A stretch of 64,000 nucleotides of DNA. Source: an uncultured Clostridia bacterium. GTDB taxonomy: Bacteria > Bacillota > Clostridia > Oscillospirales > UBA644. Under the pieces are notes generated by a model. That model worked only from the letters and a program-made list of their open reading frames with translations, did no database searches and was not told the origin of the DNA. The stretch is from positions 1-64,000 of the forward strand of contig CAOJUB010000009.1 in NCBI GenBank assembly GCA_948443805.1, read 5' to 3'. A program made the position numbers and the translations under genes. Shown in pieces: positions 1 through 8,170 of this stretch (position 1 is the stretch's first letter; each line of letters begins with the position of its first letter).

Positions 1-55
1 CATACATGAACCACAATTGGGTGTCGCCGTAGCTCTCCCGGATCAGGTTTCCGCC

Positions 56-196
56 TTAATATTGAACCCCTCGATAATAAACCGACTCCTTTTTTCGGCT
101 TTCTTCAAACCGTTCATATTCTTCTTCTGTAAAAGCGTCAAATTGAAAAAACTCTTTCACATTGCTATATGGCATTCTTTCTCCCAATTCGTTCAT
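56..196 (-). CDS. Small hypothetical protein, 46 aa
   Basis: The 46-residue frame is acidic and charged, with FTEEEYERFEESRKKE in the middle. The start at 196 overlaps the stop of the upstream 12-codon ORF. An internal ATG at 175 has its own GGGAG site and could be the true start (39 aa). After the TAA, the same frame stays open to the window edge with residues that look coding (GGNLIRESYGDTQLWFMY). The stop may therefore be a nonsense mutation in a longer gene, or the right edge of another gene. I do not recognise a family. Confidence 0.35.
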   Translation of the reverse strand: MNELGERMPYSNVKEFFQFDAFTEEEYERFEESRKKESVYYRGVQY

Positions 197-234
197 TATC
201 TGTATATAGCACTTTTTTCAATATTTAATTTCAT
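196..234 (-). CDS. 12-residue leader-like ORF
   Basis: A 12-codon reading frame (MKLNIEKSAIYR) follows a GAGGGA ribosome binding site and lies about 55 nt downstream of the promoter at 293-321. Its TAA stop overlaps the next ATG (TAATG), a usual arrangement for translational coupling. It could be a leader peptide or simply a chance frame. There is no recognisable family and no distinctive codon run. Only its position supports it. Confidence 0.25.
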   Translation of the reverse strand: MKLNIEKSAIYR

Positions 235-292
235 ATAGTTCCCTCTTTTTAATTCCTTTTATAAAAGAATACGCCCCTTGCTTTCTCTCTTA

Positions 293-321
293 ATTTTACC
301 GGAAAAAACATGGTTTGTCAA
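293..321 (-). promoter_or_regulatory. Sigma-A-type promoter, leftward
   Basis: On the minus strand TTGACA (316-321) and TAAAAT (293-298) are separated by exactly 17 nt. It points towards the small ORFs at the left edge and supports real transcription there. Between it and the start at 494 I see only AT-rich sequence and no further gene. Confidence 0.6.
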
Positions 322-493
322 TATTTTTTTCTTTTTTATACAATTTTTATTCTTTTTTCTCTGGTATTTTCACGTCTTGAAACAAATAGTACTCTTTTTT
401 TCGGAATACTATGATCTGTACAAAAAAGATTATAAAATAAGCGCATTGAAGATGAAACAAACAAGCATATTATCTGAAAAAAAGGAGAAAACA

Positions 494-928
494 ATGATTG
501 AGCAAGATACGATAAGGCTGCTGCGGGAATGCGACGCCGGAATCAAAATGGGGACGTCGTCCATCAACGATGTTCTGAATTATGTTCACAACGATACCTT
601 TCGAAAATGTTTGACAGACTGCAGAAATGAACATGAAAAATTAAATACGGAAATACAGACGCTGCTGGATACCTTTCATGACGACGGCAAAGAACCAAAC
701 CCCATGGCGAAAAGCATGTCATGGATGAAAACGAACATGAAACTAACACTCAACGAATCTGACAAAACAGTTGCCGATCTGATTACCGACGGCTGTAATA
801 TGGGAGTAAAATCTCTCAGCCGATACCTGAATCAGTATGAAGCTGCCGATGAAAAAAGCAAAGAACTTACAAAACGTCTGATAAAATCAGAAGAAAAGCT
901 GACGGTCGATATCCGGCCTTTCCTATAA
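494..928 (+). CDS. Ferritin-like helical hypothetical protein, 144 aa
   Basis: The start was set at ATG 494, preceded by AAAGGAG; the frame remains open upstream but that part is low-complexity and Phe-rich. The protein is predicted all-helical and resembles the four-helix DUF2383/ferritin-like proteins common in Clostridia. It has acidic helices with scattered E/D and H, the segment DGKEPNPMAKSMSWMKTN and a conserved-looking NMGVKSLSRYLNQY. The function is unknown; metal binding would be a guess. It appears monocistronic, followed by a three-hairpin array ending in a terminator (936-1034). Confidence 0.75.
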   Translation: MIEQDTIRLLRECDAGIKMGTSSINDVLNYVHNDTFRKCLTDCRNEHEKLNTEIQTLLDTFHDDGKEPNPMAKSMSWMKTNMKLTLNESDKTVADLITDGCNMGVKSLSRYLNQYEAADEKSKELTKRLIKSEEKLTVDIRPFL

Positions 929-935
929 AGATAAA

Positions 936-993
936 AACCCATTGTCCGTATACAATGGGTTGTCTGCTGCCGAATTTATATTCGGAAAAGCAG
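936..993 (+). other. Two consecutive strong hairpins after the ferritin-like gene
   Basis: Positions 936-961 are a near-perfect inverted repeat with 10-bp arms (AACCCATTGT/ACAATGGGTT). Positions 964-993 form a second nested hairpin (CTGCT...AGCAG enclosing CCGAA...TTCGG). Neither has a T-tract. A third hairpin with a T-tract follows at 1003-1034. This could be a 3' UTR stabilising structure or a small RNA. Confidence 0.5.
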
Positions 994-1002
994 CGGAACG
1001 AA

Positions 1003-1034
1003 GGAAGTCCGAGAAATTCCGGACTTTCTTTTTT
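1003..1034 (+). terminator. Intrinsic terminator of the ferritin-like gene
   Basis: Seven-bp stem AAGTCCG/CGGACTT followed by TCTTTTTT. Confidence 0.7.
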
Positions 1035-1161
1035 GCATAAATTTCGTAGCAAGAACTTGTGGCAAGTAACACTATTTTTTTAGTAAAAAACATCATTTTC
1101 TGGAGAATAAATAATTTTTATTTCTGAAAAAAATTATTTAGCTCTCTGAAATTCTGGGCAT

Positions 1162-1195
1162 AAAAAAGTGAAACAACGATCTCGCGCTGTTTCAC
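1162..1195 (-). terminator. Terminator of the tRNA operon
   Basis: Read leftwards, GTGAAACA...TGTTTCAC forms an 8-bp stem followed by six T. It lies directly downstream of tRNA-Arg. Confidence 0.75.
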
Positions 1196-1199
1196 AAAA

Positions 1200-1276
1200 T
1201 GGTCCGTCCTGCGGGACTCGAACCCACCACCTTCAGAATCGGAATCTGACACTCTATCCAGATGAGCTAAGGACGG
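1200..1276 (-). tRNA. tRNA-Arg (anticodon CCG)
   Basis: Cloverleaf with acceptor CCGTCCT/AGGACGG, anticodon loop TTCCGAT, T-loop GGGTTCGAGTCCC and an encoded 3' CCA. It reads CGG codons and is the last gene of a three-tRNA minus-strand operon. Confidence 0.95.
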
Positions 1277-1354
1277 ATATTTTTCTATTTTACCAAAGAA
1301 AAGCCCGTGTTTCTCTTCCTGTTTCCCTGCCGGACGAGAAACACGATACCGATT

Positions 1355-1430
1355 TGGTGGACGATAAGGGATTCGAACCCTCGACCTCTGCGTTGCGAAC
1401 GCAGCGCTCTCCCAACTGAGCTAATCGCCC
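1355..1430 (-). tRNA. tRNA-Ala (anticodon CGC)
   Basis: Acceptor GGGCGAT/ATCGTCC, anticodon stem CTGCG/CGCAG with loop TTCGCAA, T-arm GAGGGTTCGAATCCCTT and encoded CCA. It is the middle gene of the tRNA operon. Confidence 0.95.
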
Positions 1431-1480
1431 GAATCAAAAAGAAGGAAGAAACTCTGCAGTTTCTGTCACCGCAGAGTTTC

Positions 1481-1557
1481 TGGTGAAGATGAGTGGGCTC
1501 GAACCACCGACCCCCTGCATGTCAAGCAGATACTCTAACCAGCTGAGCTACACCTTC
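1481..1557 (-). tRNA. tRNA-Val (anticodon GAC)
   Basis: Acceptor GAAGGTG/CATCTTC, anticodon loop TTGACAT and encoded CCA. It is the first gene of the operon, about 49 nt downstream of a consensus promoter. Confidence 0.95.
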
Positions 1558-1605
1558 CTATCCAACGCTGACAGAAATCAATCAAAAATTCCCGAAAGCT
1601 TAATT

Positions 1606-1634
1606 ATTATACACAAAAAAGGCCGAAATGTCAA
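1606..1634 (-). promoter_or_regulatory. Promoter of the tRNA-Val-Ala-Arg operon
   Basis: Minus strand TTGACA (1629-1634), 17-nt spacer and TATAAT (1606-1611), a perfect sigma-A consensus. Confidence 0.85.
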
Positions 1635-1716
1635 GGGTAAAAAAAAGAAAAGCGGGAAATTTTACAAATTTGTTGATTTCATAAACAAATACAAAACAGA
1701 AACACGAAAGCTTTCG

Positions 1717-2232
1717 TTATCCGTTCATATCTATTTCGTACGCATTATCTATCAAAATATAATTTACTCCGGCTTTCCGAGCCTGCTCCAATCTATGAGC
1801 ATTCTCTGCCAAAACGCTTTCTAAAGTGCAATCATCATCGCCGAAACGATTTTCAATAATGCTCGCATATCGCTTGATATCGTGAAAATGCTCTTTGATA
1901 TATTTCTCGCTCATAACCAGGCAATAGTATTTTATATTTTCAAGATATTCTTTTGCAAAATCCTTTCCCCAGTCAAATGGAATATAGCATCCCTCAACAA
2001 TAAGATTTTGCCGGTTCTCTATGGCTGTTTTTATCATTTCGCGCACAATAGGCCATAAATATGCCGTAAGAGCAGCTTCATTGCTCTTTGCAGTAAGTCC
2101 GGTATTTCCGCTTCGAATCAAACCCATTTTCAAATGGTCTATTGATAAATAGGGATATTGATATTTTTCAAGCATTTTTTGAGCAAGAACCGTCTTGCCG
2201 GTATGAGATGCGCCTGTTATTAAAAGAACCAT
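1717..2232 (-). CDS. P-loop adenylate kinase-like ATPase, 171 aa
   Basis: The N-terminus carries a Walker A motif, GASHTGKT at residues 7-14, directly after a hydrophobic strand. This is the layout of small nucleotide or zeta-toxin-like kinases. A later IVEGCYIPFDW resembles the strand-plus-acceptor-binding region of kinases that phosphorylate small molecules. The substrate cannot be read from the sequence. It lies alone between the tRNA operon and hisE, all minus strand. ATG at 2232 follows a weak GGAGG-containing region. It could be an accessory or antibiotic-modifying kinase, but nothing shows that. Confidence 0.7.
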   Translation of the reverse strand: MVLLITGASHTGKTVLAQKMLEKYQYPYLSIDHLKMGLIRSGNTGLTAKSNEAALTAYLWPIVREMIKTAIENRQNLIVEGCYIPFDWGKDFAKEYLENIKYYCLVMSEKYIKEHFHDIKRYASIIENRFGDDDCTLESVLAENAHRLEQARKAGVNYILIDNAYEIDMNG

Positions 2233-2377
2233 TTCTGCGATCGCCTCCGGCGTTTACCAATTCTTCTTCCCTGCGTATGCCATCTAACAGGCGGCCCGCG
2301 TTTCCTGCGCCGCTGTGCTTCTTTCCGCTTTTATTTTTCTCCCCAAAAACAGAGCCGGCATGACCAAACCGCTTCTT

Positions 2378-2710
2378 TTATGTATTCCGGTCAACCACCT
2401 TCATTTGTTTCAGGTTTCCGATTTTTTTCGCCCGCTGATCCAGTTCGGCAAGAATATCCTCAAGAGGAAGTTCTTTTTCCGCCGCCATTACCAACAAATG
2501 ATACACCAGGTCACAAATCTCGCCGGTCAACGCCTGTCGATCCTCCTCTTTGGCGGCAATAATCGTTTCGGCACACTCTTCGCCGACTTTTTTCAGGATT
2601 TTATTTAAACCCTTATCAAAAAGATAACAGGTATATGAACCTTCTGCCGGATTTTGTTTCCGGTCAAGAATTACCTGATATAAATCATTCAAAACTTTGT
2701 CGTTCATCAT
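2378..2710 (-). CDS. hisE: Phosphoribosyl-ATP pyrophosphatase
   Basis: Hydrolyses phosphoribosyl-ATP to phosphoribosyl-AMP, the second step of histidine synthesis. The MazG-like metal-binding helix VGEECAETIIAAKEED and the following EICDLVYHLLV are typical. At 110 aa the length is normal. The ATG at 2710 was chosen because GGAGGAG lies 7 nt upstream; the frame is open further but that part lies inside hisI. It is separate from HisI here, whereas many bacteria fuse the two. It is the last gene of the his operon, one base after the hisI stop. Confidence 0.93.
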   Translation of the reverse strand: MMNDKVLNDLYQVILDRKQNPAEGSYTCYLFDKGLNKILKKVGEECAETIIAAKEEDRQALTGEICDLVYHLLVMAAEKELPLEDILAELDQRAKKIGNLKQMKVVDRNT

Positions 2711-2711
2711 T

Positions 2712-3047
2712 TTATTTCTCCTCCTGATAAATCGTTTTAAAAAAGCAGCTTCTGTTTCCGGTATGGCAGGCCGCCCCCACCTGCTCAACCGAAATCAGCA
2801 GAGTGTCATTATCACAATCGGCCTTTATACTTTTTACATACTGCAAATGGCCTGAAGTCGCGCCTTTATTCCACAACTCCTGACGGCTCCGACTGTAAAA
2901 CCAAGTCATTTTTGTTTCCAGGGTTTTCTGATAACTTTCCCGATTCATATAGGCCAGCATCAAAACTTCTCCGTTTTTAACATCGGTAATGATAGCGGGA
3001 ATCAGGTCGCTTTTTGCAAAAAGCTCTTCGACAGTAACTTGTTCCAT
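2712..3047 (-). CDS. hisI: Phosphoribosyl-AMP cyclohydrolase
   Basis: Opens the adenine ring of phosphoribosyl-AMP, the third step of histidine synthesis. Diagnostic residues are the metal-binding DCDNDTLL followed by [15 protein letters not shown] with the zinc cysteines. At 111 aa it is the monofunctional length, and the pyrophosphatase activity sits in the adjacent hisE. ATG 3047 has GGAG upstream and begins 17 nt after the hisF stop. Confidence 0.95.
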   Translation of the reverse strand: MEQVTVEELFAKSDLIPAIITDVKNGEVLMLAYMNRESYQKTLETKMTWFYSRSRQELWNKGATSGHLQYVKSIKADCDNDTLLISVEQVGAACHTGNRSCFFKTIYQEEK

Positions 3048-3063
3048 TTTTCAAGACTCCTTC

Positions 3064-3840
3064 TCAAATCAATAAAGAATTTTCCTCCCGCACCGGAATC
3101 TTTTCCGCGCGTAAATATTCTTTTACTTGAGGAACCGTTAAAATTCCGAAATGGAAAAGCGATGCAACCAGAGCCGCCGAAGCCTCGGTTTTTTGAAATA
3201 CTTCGGAAAAATCCTCTAATTTTCCGCATCCGCCGGAAGCAATTACCGGGATATGAACCGCTTCGGAGATTATCTTTGTAATCTCAATGTCAAATCCGTT
3301 TTTGGTTCCGTCTGCATCCATCGATGTAAGCAAAATTTCCCCGGCGCCGAGCCTTTCCGCTTCCAGCGCCCATGTCAGCGCGTCAAGGCCGGTATCGATC
3401 CGTCCGCCGTTTACCACAACATGAAATGCCCCGTCGATTCTTTTGGTATCGATTGCAACGACAACACACTGGCTGCCAAATTTATCTGCCGCTGCACCGA
3501 TCAGCGACTTATCCCTGACGGCCGCAGAATTCAGAGACACTTTATCCGCTCCGGCATTCAGAACCGTCCGGATATCCTCAACCGACCGAAGACCGCCGCC
3601 GACAGTGACGGGAATAAACGCTTCCTCCGCCGTCCGCTCAATCACATCAACGATATTTTTTCTTCCCTCATGCGTCGCGGCAATATCCAGGAATACAATT
3701 TCATCCGCGCCCATTCTGTTATATTCTTTCGCCGCTTCTACCGGATCGCCAGCGTCGATGAGATCAACAAAATTAACGCCTTTTACCACACGACCGTCAC
3801 TGGAGATATCCAAACACGGTATAATCCTTTTTGCAAGCAT
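3064..3840 (-). CDS. hisF: Imidazole glycerol phosphate synthase, cyclase subunit
   Basis: A (beta/alpha)8 barrel that uses ammonia from HisH to make imidazole glycerol phosphate and AICAR. The start [11 protein letters not shown] with catalytic Asp11 and the second catalytic Asp131 (VVAIDTKR) are present, as are the phosphate-binding GGGLRS and ASGGCG loops. At 258 aa it has the family length. It follows hisA by about 56 nt in the operon, one of the few spaced junctions. Confidence 0.97.
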   Translation of the reverse strand: MLAKRIIPCLDISSDGRVVKGVNFVDLIDAGDPVEAAKEYNRMGADEIVFLDIAATHEGRKNIVDVIERTAEEAFIPVTVGGGLRSVEDIRTVLNAGADKVSLNSAAVRDKSLIGAAADKFGSQCVVVAIDTKRIDGAFHVVVNGGRIDTGLDALTWALEAERLGAGEILLTSMDADGTKNGFDIEITKIISEAVHIPVIASGGCGKLEDFSEVFQKTEASAALVASLFHFGILTVPQVKEYLRAEKIPVREENSLLI

Positions 3841-3896
3841 ACAATTTCCAACCTATCTTCATCCGATCCAACGATCAAACTCATCCGAACCGGCTT

Positions 3897-4598
3897 TTAT
3901 AATATTTCCGAAAGCGAAAGCGTTCCCGCATACAGTGACTTCCCGCATATCGCCCCATACAGTCCCATCTTTTTCAGGCGATCAATATGACTCTTATCCC
4001 GGATTCCGCCAGAAGCGGTAATATCCATCGAAACAGCATTCTGCAAAACCGACAAATGATCAAAATTAGGGCCCTGCAGCGTCCCATCGGTCGCGATATC
4101 CGTATAGATCAAATGACGCAAACCGATTTGTTCCATTTCTCTGGCAAAATCAACATAATGCACCTGACTGGTCTCCAGCCACCCTTCAGCACAGACCATG
4201 CCGTCTTTGGCGTCAATACCGACGGAAATCAGCGAACCAAACGTCTGAACCGCCTGACGGACGAACCCCGGGTCACGCAGAGCGGCAGAACCGAGAATCA
4301 CGCGGGAAATTCCGCTTTTTTCATAAAGCTCTATATCTTTCATGGTTCGGATACCGCCGCCGACCTCACAGAACAAACCGGTCTGCCGGCAAATCTCTGC
4401 AATAATCGAATCATTTACCGGTTTTTTTTCAAGCGAACCGTCAAGGTCGACAAGATGAAGACAGTCGGCGCCCTGTTCCTTAAAATTCAGAGCAGAAGCA
4501 AGCGGACTTTCATAAACGGTTTCAGCAGTAGAAAATTCGCCCCGCAAAAGCCGTACGCAACGGCCGTCTTTAATATCTACCGCAGGAAATATTTTCAT
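3897..4598 (-). CDS. hisA: ProFAR isomerase
   Basis: 1-(5-phosphoribosyl)-5-[(5-phosphoribosylamino)methylideneamino]imidazole-4-carboxamide isomerase, a half-barrel relative of HisF. Catalytic Asp8 (FPAVDIKDG) and Asp129 (VGIDAKDG) are visible, with phosphate loops GGGIRT and ASGGIRD. Family length (233 aa). The start overlaps the hisH stop by 4 nt, indicating translational coupling. Confidence 0.96.
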   Translation of the reverse strand: MKIFPAVDIKDGRCVRLLRGEFSTAETVYESPLASALNFKEQGADCLHLVDLDGSLEKKPVNDSIIAEICRQTGLFCEVGGGIRTMKDIELYEKSGISRVILGSAALRDPGFVRQAVQTFGSLISVGIDAKDGMVCAEGWLETSQVHYVDFAREMEQIGLRHLIYTDIATDGTLQGPNFDHLSVLQNAVSMDITASGGIRDKSHIDRLKKMGLYGAICGKSLYAGTLSLSEIL

Positions 4599-5212
4599 CC
4601 GGCATGCCTCCCGTAATCACAAAAATTTTTCAGCATTTTCAAACCGGTCTCCCCGCTTTTTTCCGGATGAAACTGCGTGCCGAACACGTGTCCCCGGCAA
4701 ACAGCCGCTGTAATCGGCTGCCCGTAATCAGAAACCGCAACAATATTTTCAGGAGCAGTCTTTGCCCCGTATGAATGAACAAAATAAACATATTCGCCCC
4801 CGGAAAGTCCCTCGGTCAGGGGACATTTATTTTGATATTCCAGGGAATTCCATCCCATATGCGGAATTTTCAGACCGGCAGAAAAAGAGAGTTTTTCCAC
4901 AGTTCCGGGAATCAGCCCCAATCCCTCACAGGTTTCAAATTCCAGCCCCGTTTCAAAAAGCAGCTGCATTCCCAGACAAATACCGAGAAAGGGCTTGTTG
5001 TCCGCTTCTTCTTTTAAGAAATCAAAAAGCTCCGCCCTTTTTAAGGAACGAACCGCATCGGGAAACGCACCGACGCCGGGAAGAACAACCGCACCGCAGT
5101 TCCGAATCTGATCTTTCTGCGAGGTGACGCAAACATCTTCTCCAATATAACAAAGCGCTTTAGAAACCGATTTCAGATTTCCCGCGCCATAATCAACGAC
5201 AGCAATCTTCAT
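4595..5212 (-). CDS. hisH: Imidazole glycerol phosphate synthase, glutaminase subunit
   Basis: A class I glutamine amidotransferase that supplies ammonia to HisF. The triad is Cys79 in GICLGMQLLF with His182 and Glu184 in FHPEKSG. Length is 205 aa. It overlaps both hisB (4 nt) and hisA (4 nt). Confidence 0.97.
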   Translation of the reverse strand: MKIAVVDYGAGNLKSVSKALCYIGEDVCVTSQKDQIRNCGAVVLPGVGAFPDAVRSLKRAELFDFLKEEADNKPFLGICLGMQLLFETGLEFETCEGLGLIPGTVEKLSFSAGLKIPHMGWNSLEYQNKCPLTEGLSGGEYVYFVHSYGAKTAPENIVAVSDYGQPITAAVCRGHVFGTQFHPEKSGETGLKMLKNFCDYGRHAG

Positions 5213-5793
5213 TCCAAAGCTCCCTTAGCGCTGAGAACGCCGCCGTCAGAGGAAAAAGAAACCGATTCTTTCAACGCATGGGCAAACGCTTTAAACAGCG
5301 CTTCGATCCCATGATGCGTATTCTCGCCGTAAAGAAGGGAAAGATGGAGCGTAAGTCCGGCGTTAAAAGCAACAGCACGGAAAAATTCCTTGACCATACA
5401 ACTGTCCATATCGCCGACCCTTCCATCGGAAAAATCAGCGGAGAAAACAAGAAACGGGCGGCCGCTGACATCGATAACCGCTCGGGCAAGCGCTTCGTCC
5501 ATCGGAATCAGCGAATCTCCGTACCGGAGAATACCGGCTTTTTCACCAAGCGCTTCTCCAAGCGCTTTGCCGAGAACAATACCGATATCTTCAATCGTAT
5601 GATGGCAGTCGACCTGAAGGTCGCCGGTGCAGTCAAGAGACAAATCAAACCCGGAATGCACAGCAAAAGAATTCAGCATATGATCGAAAAATCCAATCCC
5701 GCTCCCGCCTTTAAAATTCCCGGTTCCGTCAAGGTTTAACGTAAGAAAAATATCTGTTTCCTTGGTTTTTCTTGCTACTGTAGAAGTTCTCAT
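5209..5793 (-). CDS. hisB: Imidazoleglycerol-phosphate dehydratase
   Basis: Monofunctional IGPD, 194 aa, without the phosphatase domain found in enterobacterial HisB. It has the N-terminal FFDHMLNSFAVHSGFD and the manganese-binding CHHTIEDIGI, with a second metal motif ENTHHGIEALFKAFA near the C-terminus. Four-base overlaps join it to hisC and hisH. Because the phosphatase is not fused, histidinol-phosphatase must be encoded elsewhere. Confidence 0.97.
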   Translation of the reverse strand: MRTSTVARKTKETDIFLTLNLDGTGNFKGGSGIGFFDHMLNSFAVHSGFDLSLDCTGDLQVDCHHTIEDIGIVLGKALGEALGEKAGILRYGDSLIPMDEALARAVIDVSGRPFLVFSADFSDGRVGDMDSCMVKEFFRAVAFNAGLTLHLSLLYGENTHHGIEALFKAFAHALKESVSFSSDGGVLSAKGALE

Positions 5794-6860
5794 TCCAAAA
5801 CCGCTTCCTTTCCCTGTTGTATGATCTGTTTCAATGCCCGCAGCAGCTGTCTGTTTTCCTCAGCCGTACCGGCGGTGATACGGAGATACTGCCCGTTCAG
5901 GCACCGGATAACAATATTCCGTTCCAGCAACGCCTGATAATATGCAGACGCTTTTTCTGTTTTTATGTAAACGAAATTGGCATTTGAAGAATAAATCTGA
6001 AAATCACTGCCGGAAAAAACCTGCAAGGAAGATTCCAATTGTTTTCGGCCGTCAACGATGGTTTCGCTGATTTTTTGCAGATATGCGCCGTTTTCAAAAA
6101 GGACAGCAGCGGCAGCCTGCGAAAGAGAATTCAGATTATACGGAGATTTTGCTTTTTTTATCGCCGCAATATTTTCGGCAGCCGAAACGGCAAATCCCAC
6201 GCGACCGGCGGCAAAACCGATATTTTTCGACATTGTTTTCAAGATGATCAGATTTGGATACCGGTTGATTTCAGACAACAGACTTCCCGAAGAAAAATCC
6301 ATATACGCTTCGTCAACGCAAACAGTGCAGTCCGTATTTTCCAGAAGACGGCAAAGATCGGATTCCGAAACCTGAAGCCCGGTCGGATTACAGGGATTGG
6401 AAAAAATAAAAAAGGAGATTTGATGTTCCTGAATATACCGGCAGACCGCATCGGCATCGAACGTTAAATCCTCTTCTTTAGAAAAAACATCCACCTTTCG
6501 GCCATAAGTTTCACAGTAGATCCGATACATCGAGAAATCCGGCTGTAAAACAAGAACACGGTCTTTTTCACCCAGAACGCCGCCGAAAATCACCGACAAA
6601 AGTTCGTCCGATCCGTTTCCGGCCACCACCGTTTCCGGCGCTACGCTATAATAGGAAGCAAAAGCCCGGCAAAGTTTTATTGCGTCCGGATCGGGATACC
6701 GGTTAAAATCAACTGCGGCAACCGCCTCCAGCATTTTTTTCCGGATATCTTCCGGAAGTTCATAACCCGACTCATTTGCATCCAGACGAATCTGACCGGC
6801 ATACGGAAAAGGCGTGTACGCTTCAACTGAAGCGAGCTTTTCACCGAATTTCATTTTCAA
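5790..6860 (-). CDS. hisC: Histidinol-phosphate aminotransferase
   Basis: Fold-type I PLP enzyme, 356 aa. The PLP lysine is Lys212 in LKTMSKNIGFAAGRVGF; SNPCNPTG and CVDEAYMDF are the classical cofactor motifs. It converts imidazole acetol phosphate to histidinol phosphate. Its start overlaps hisD by 20 nt and its stop overlaps hisB by 4 nt. Confidence 0.96.
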   Translation of the reverse strand: MKMKFGEKLASVEAYTPFPYAGQIRLDANESGYELPEDIRKKMLEAVAAVDFNRYPDPDAIKLCRAFASYYSVAPETVVAGNGSDELLSVIFGGVLGEKDRVLVLQPDFSMYRIYCETYGRKVDVFSKEEDLTFDADAVCRYIQEHQISFFIFSNPCNPTGLQVSESDLCRLLENTDCTVCVDEAYMDFSSGSLLSEINRYPNLIILKTMSKNIGFAAGRVGFAVSAAENIAAIKKAKSPYNLNSLSQAAAAVLFENGAYLQKISETIVDGRKQLESSLQVFSGSDFQIYSSNANFVYIKTEKASAYYQALLERNIVIRCLNGQYLRITAGTAEENRQLLRALKQIIQQGKEAVLE

Positions 6861-8139
6861 ACCTCACCTTCACCGACTGTGCATGCGCGGTCAGCCCTTC
6901 GGCTTCGGCAATTTTAATAACATCCTCTGAAACTTTTTCCAGAGCCTCTCGGGTATAGTAAATATAAGAAGATTTTTTCACAAAACAATCCACCGAAAGC
7001 GGTGAGAAAAAGCGGGCGGTTCCCGATGTGGGAAGGACATGATTCGGTCCGGCAAAATAATCGCCTAACGGTTCGGGCGCGTTTTCCCCCATAAATACCG
7101 ATCCGGCATTTTCCACAGCGTCCAGATAATCGAAAGGATTCTTCACCATCAGTTCCAGATGTTCCGGTGCAAAAAGATTCGCCAAATCAAGCTGCTTTTC
7201 GACCGAATCACAAACCACAATTGCAGAAGCGCCCGAAATTGCCTGTCCGGCGATCTCTTTCCGGGAAAGAAGCAATAACTGTTTTTCCAGTTCATCCGCC
7301 GTCTTTTCCGCCTGACTGTCGGAACGGCAAAGCAAAATAGAAGATGCCAGCGTATCATGCTCCGCCTGAGAAAGCATATCCGCCGCAAGGTAACGCGGTT
7401 TGGCGCTGTCATCGGCAAGAATCAGAATTTCCGATGGACCGGCAATCATATCGATATCGACCGATCCGTACAAAAGCCGTTTGGCCGTCGCCACATAAAT
7501 ATTCCCCGGCCCGACGATTTTATCGACCTTCGGAAGTGTCTCAGTTCCCAGACAAACCCCGGCAACACCCTGAGCTCCGCCGACCGAAAAAACCCGGTCA
7601 ACGCCTGCGATATATGCCGCGGCAAGAATATTCGTATCCACCTGTCCATTTTTGGCAGGCGGCGTAATCATTACAATCTCTTTCACGCCGGCAACCTTTG
7701 CGGGAATCGCGTTCATCAAAACCGACGAAGGATAGGCGGCCGTTCCGCCCGGGACATACAGCCCGACGCGGTGCAGCCCCCGAACCCGCTGTCCGATAAA
7801 CACACCTTCCCGGGTCATAGAATATCCGTTCTGTTTCTGTTTTTCATGGTAGGCAAAAATATTTTCCGCGGCGCGGGAAAGAGAATCACGGATCGAACAC
7901 GCTTCATAGGCCTTTTTTAACGCTTCTTTCGGCACTTCAAAAGAAGAAAGCGACACCTTGTCAAATTTTTCGGTATACGCCCGAATGGCCTCGTCTCCGT
8001 GCTGCCGGACCTGATCAATAATTTCCGTAACAGAAAGAACCACCGCATCTTCTACTTCGCGGCTCCGCTGTTTCAGCTGCTCTATCAGTTCAAATTCTTT
8101 CTTTCCGTCTGCTTTTATAATTTTGACGGTTCGGTTCAT
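6841..8139 (-). CDS. hisD: Histidinol dehydrogenase
   Basis: NAD-dependent zinc enzyme for the last two oxidations of histidine synthesis. The signature region VGPGNIYVATAKRLLYG...DMIAGPSEILI...SQAEHD is intact, as is NHVLPTSGTARF. The start was set at ATG 8139: an AAAGG element lies 8 nt upstream. The GTG at 8148 also opens the frame but sits directly on that Shine-Dalgarno. The result is 432 aa, normal for the family. hisG ends 31 nt upstream. Confidence 0.95.
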   Translation of the reverse strand: MNRTVKIIKADGKKEFELIEQLKQRSREVEDAVVLSVTEIIDQVRQHGDEAIRAYTEKFDKVSLSSFEVPKEALKKAYEACSIRDSLSRAAENIFAYHEKQKQNGYSMTREGVFIGQRVRGLHRVGLYVPGGTAAYPSSVLMNAIPAKVAGVKEIVMITPPAKNGQVDTNILAAAYIAGVDRVFSVGGAQGVAGVCLGTETLPKVDKIVGPGNIYVATAKRLLYGSVDIDMIAGPSEILILADDSAKPRYLAADMLSQAEHDTLASSILLCRSDSQAEKTADELEKQLLLLSRKEIAGQAISGASAIVVCDSVEKQLDLANLFAPEHLELMVKNPFDYLDAVENAGSVFMGENAPEPLGDYFAGPNHVLPTSGTARFFSPLSVDCFVKKSSYIYYTREALEKVSEDVIKIAEAEGLTAHAQSVKVRFENEIR

Positions 8140-8170
8140 ATGCGACACCTTTCTTTCTGAAAACCGGGCG

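Noticed and set aside
17-238. 73-aa plus-strand frame at the left edge
   Set aside because: Phe/Leu-rich, no ribosome binding site; the minus strand has a promoter and better ORFs in the same place.
1168-1824. Plus-strand frames across the tRNA genes
   Set aside because: They run antisense through three tRNA genes and the promoter of that operon.
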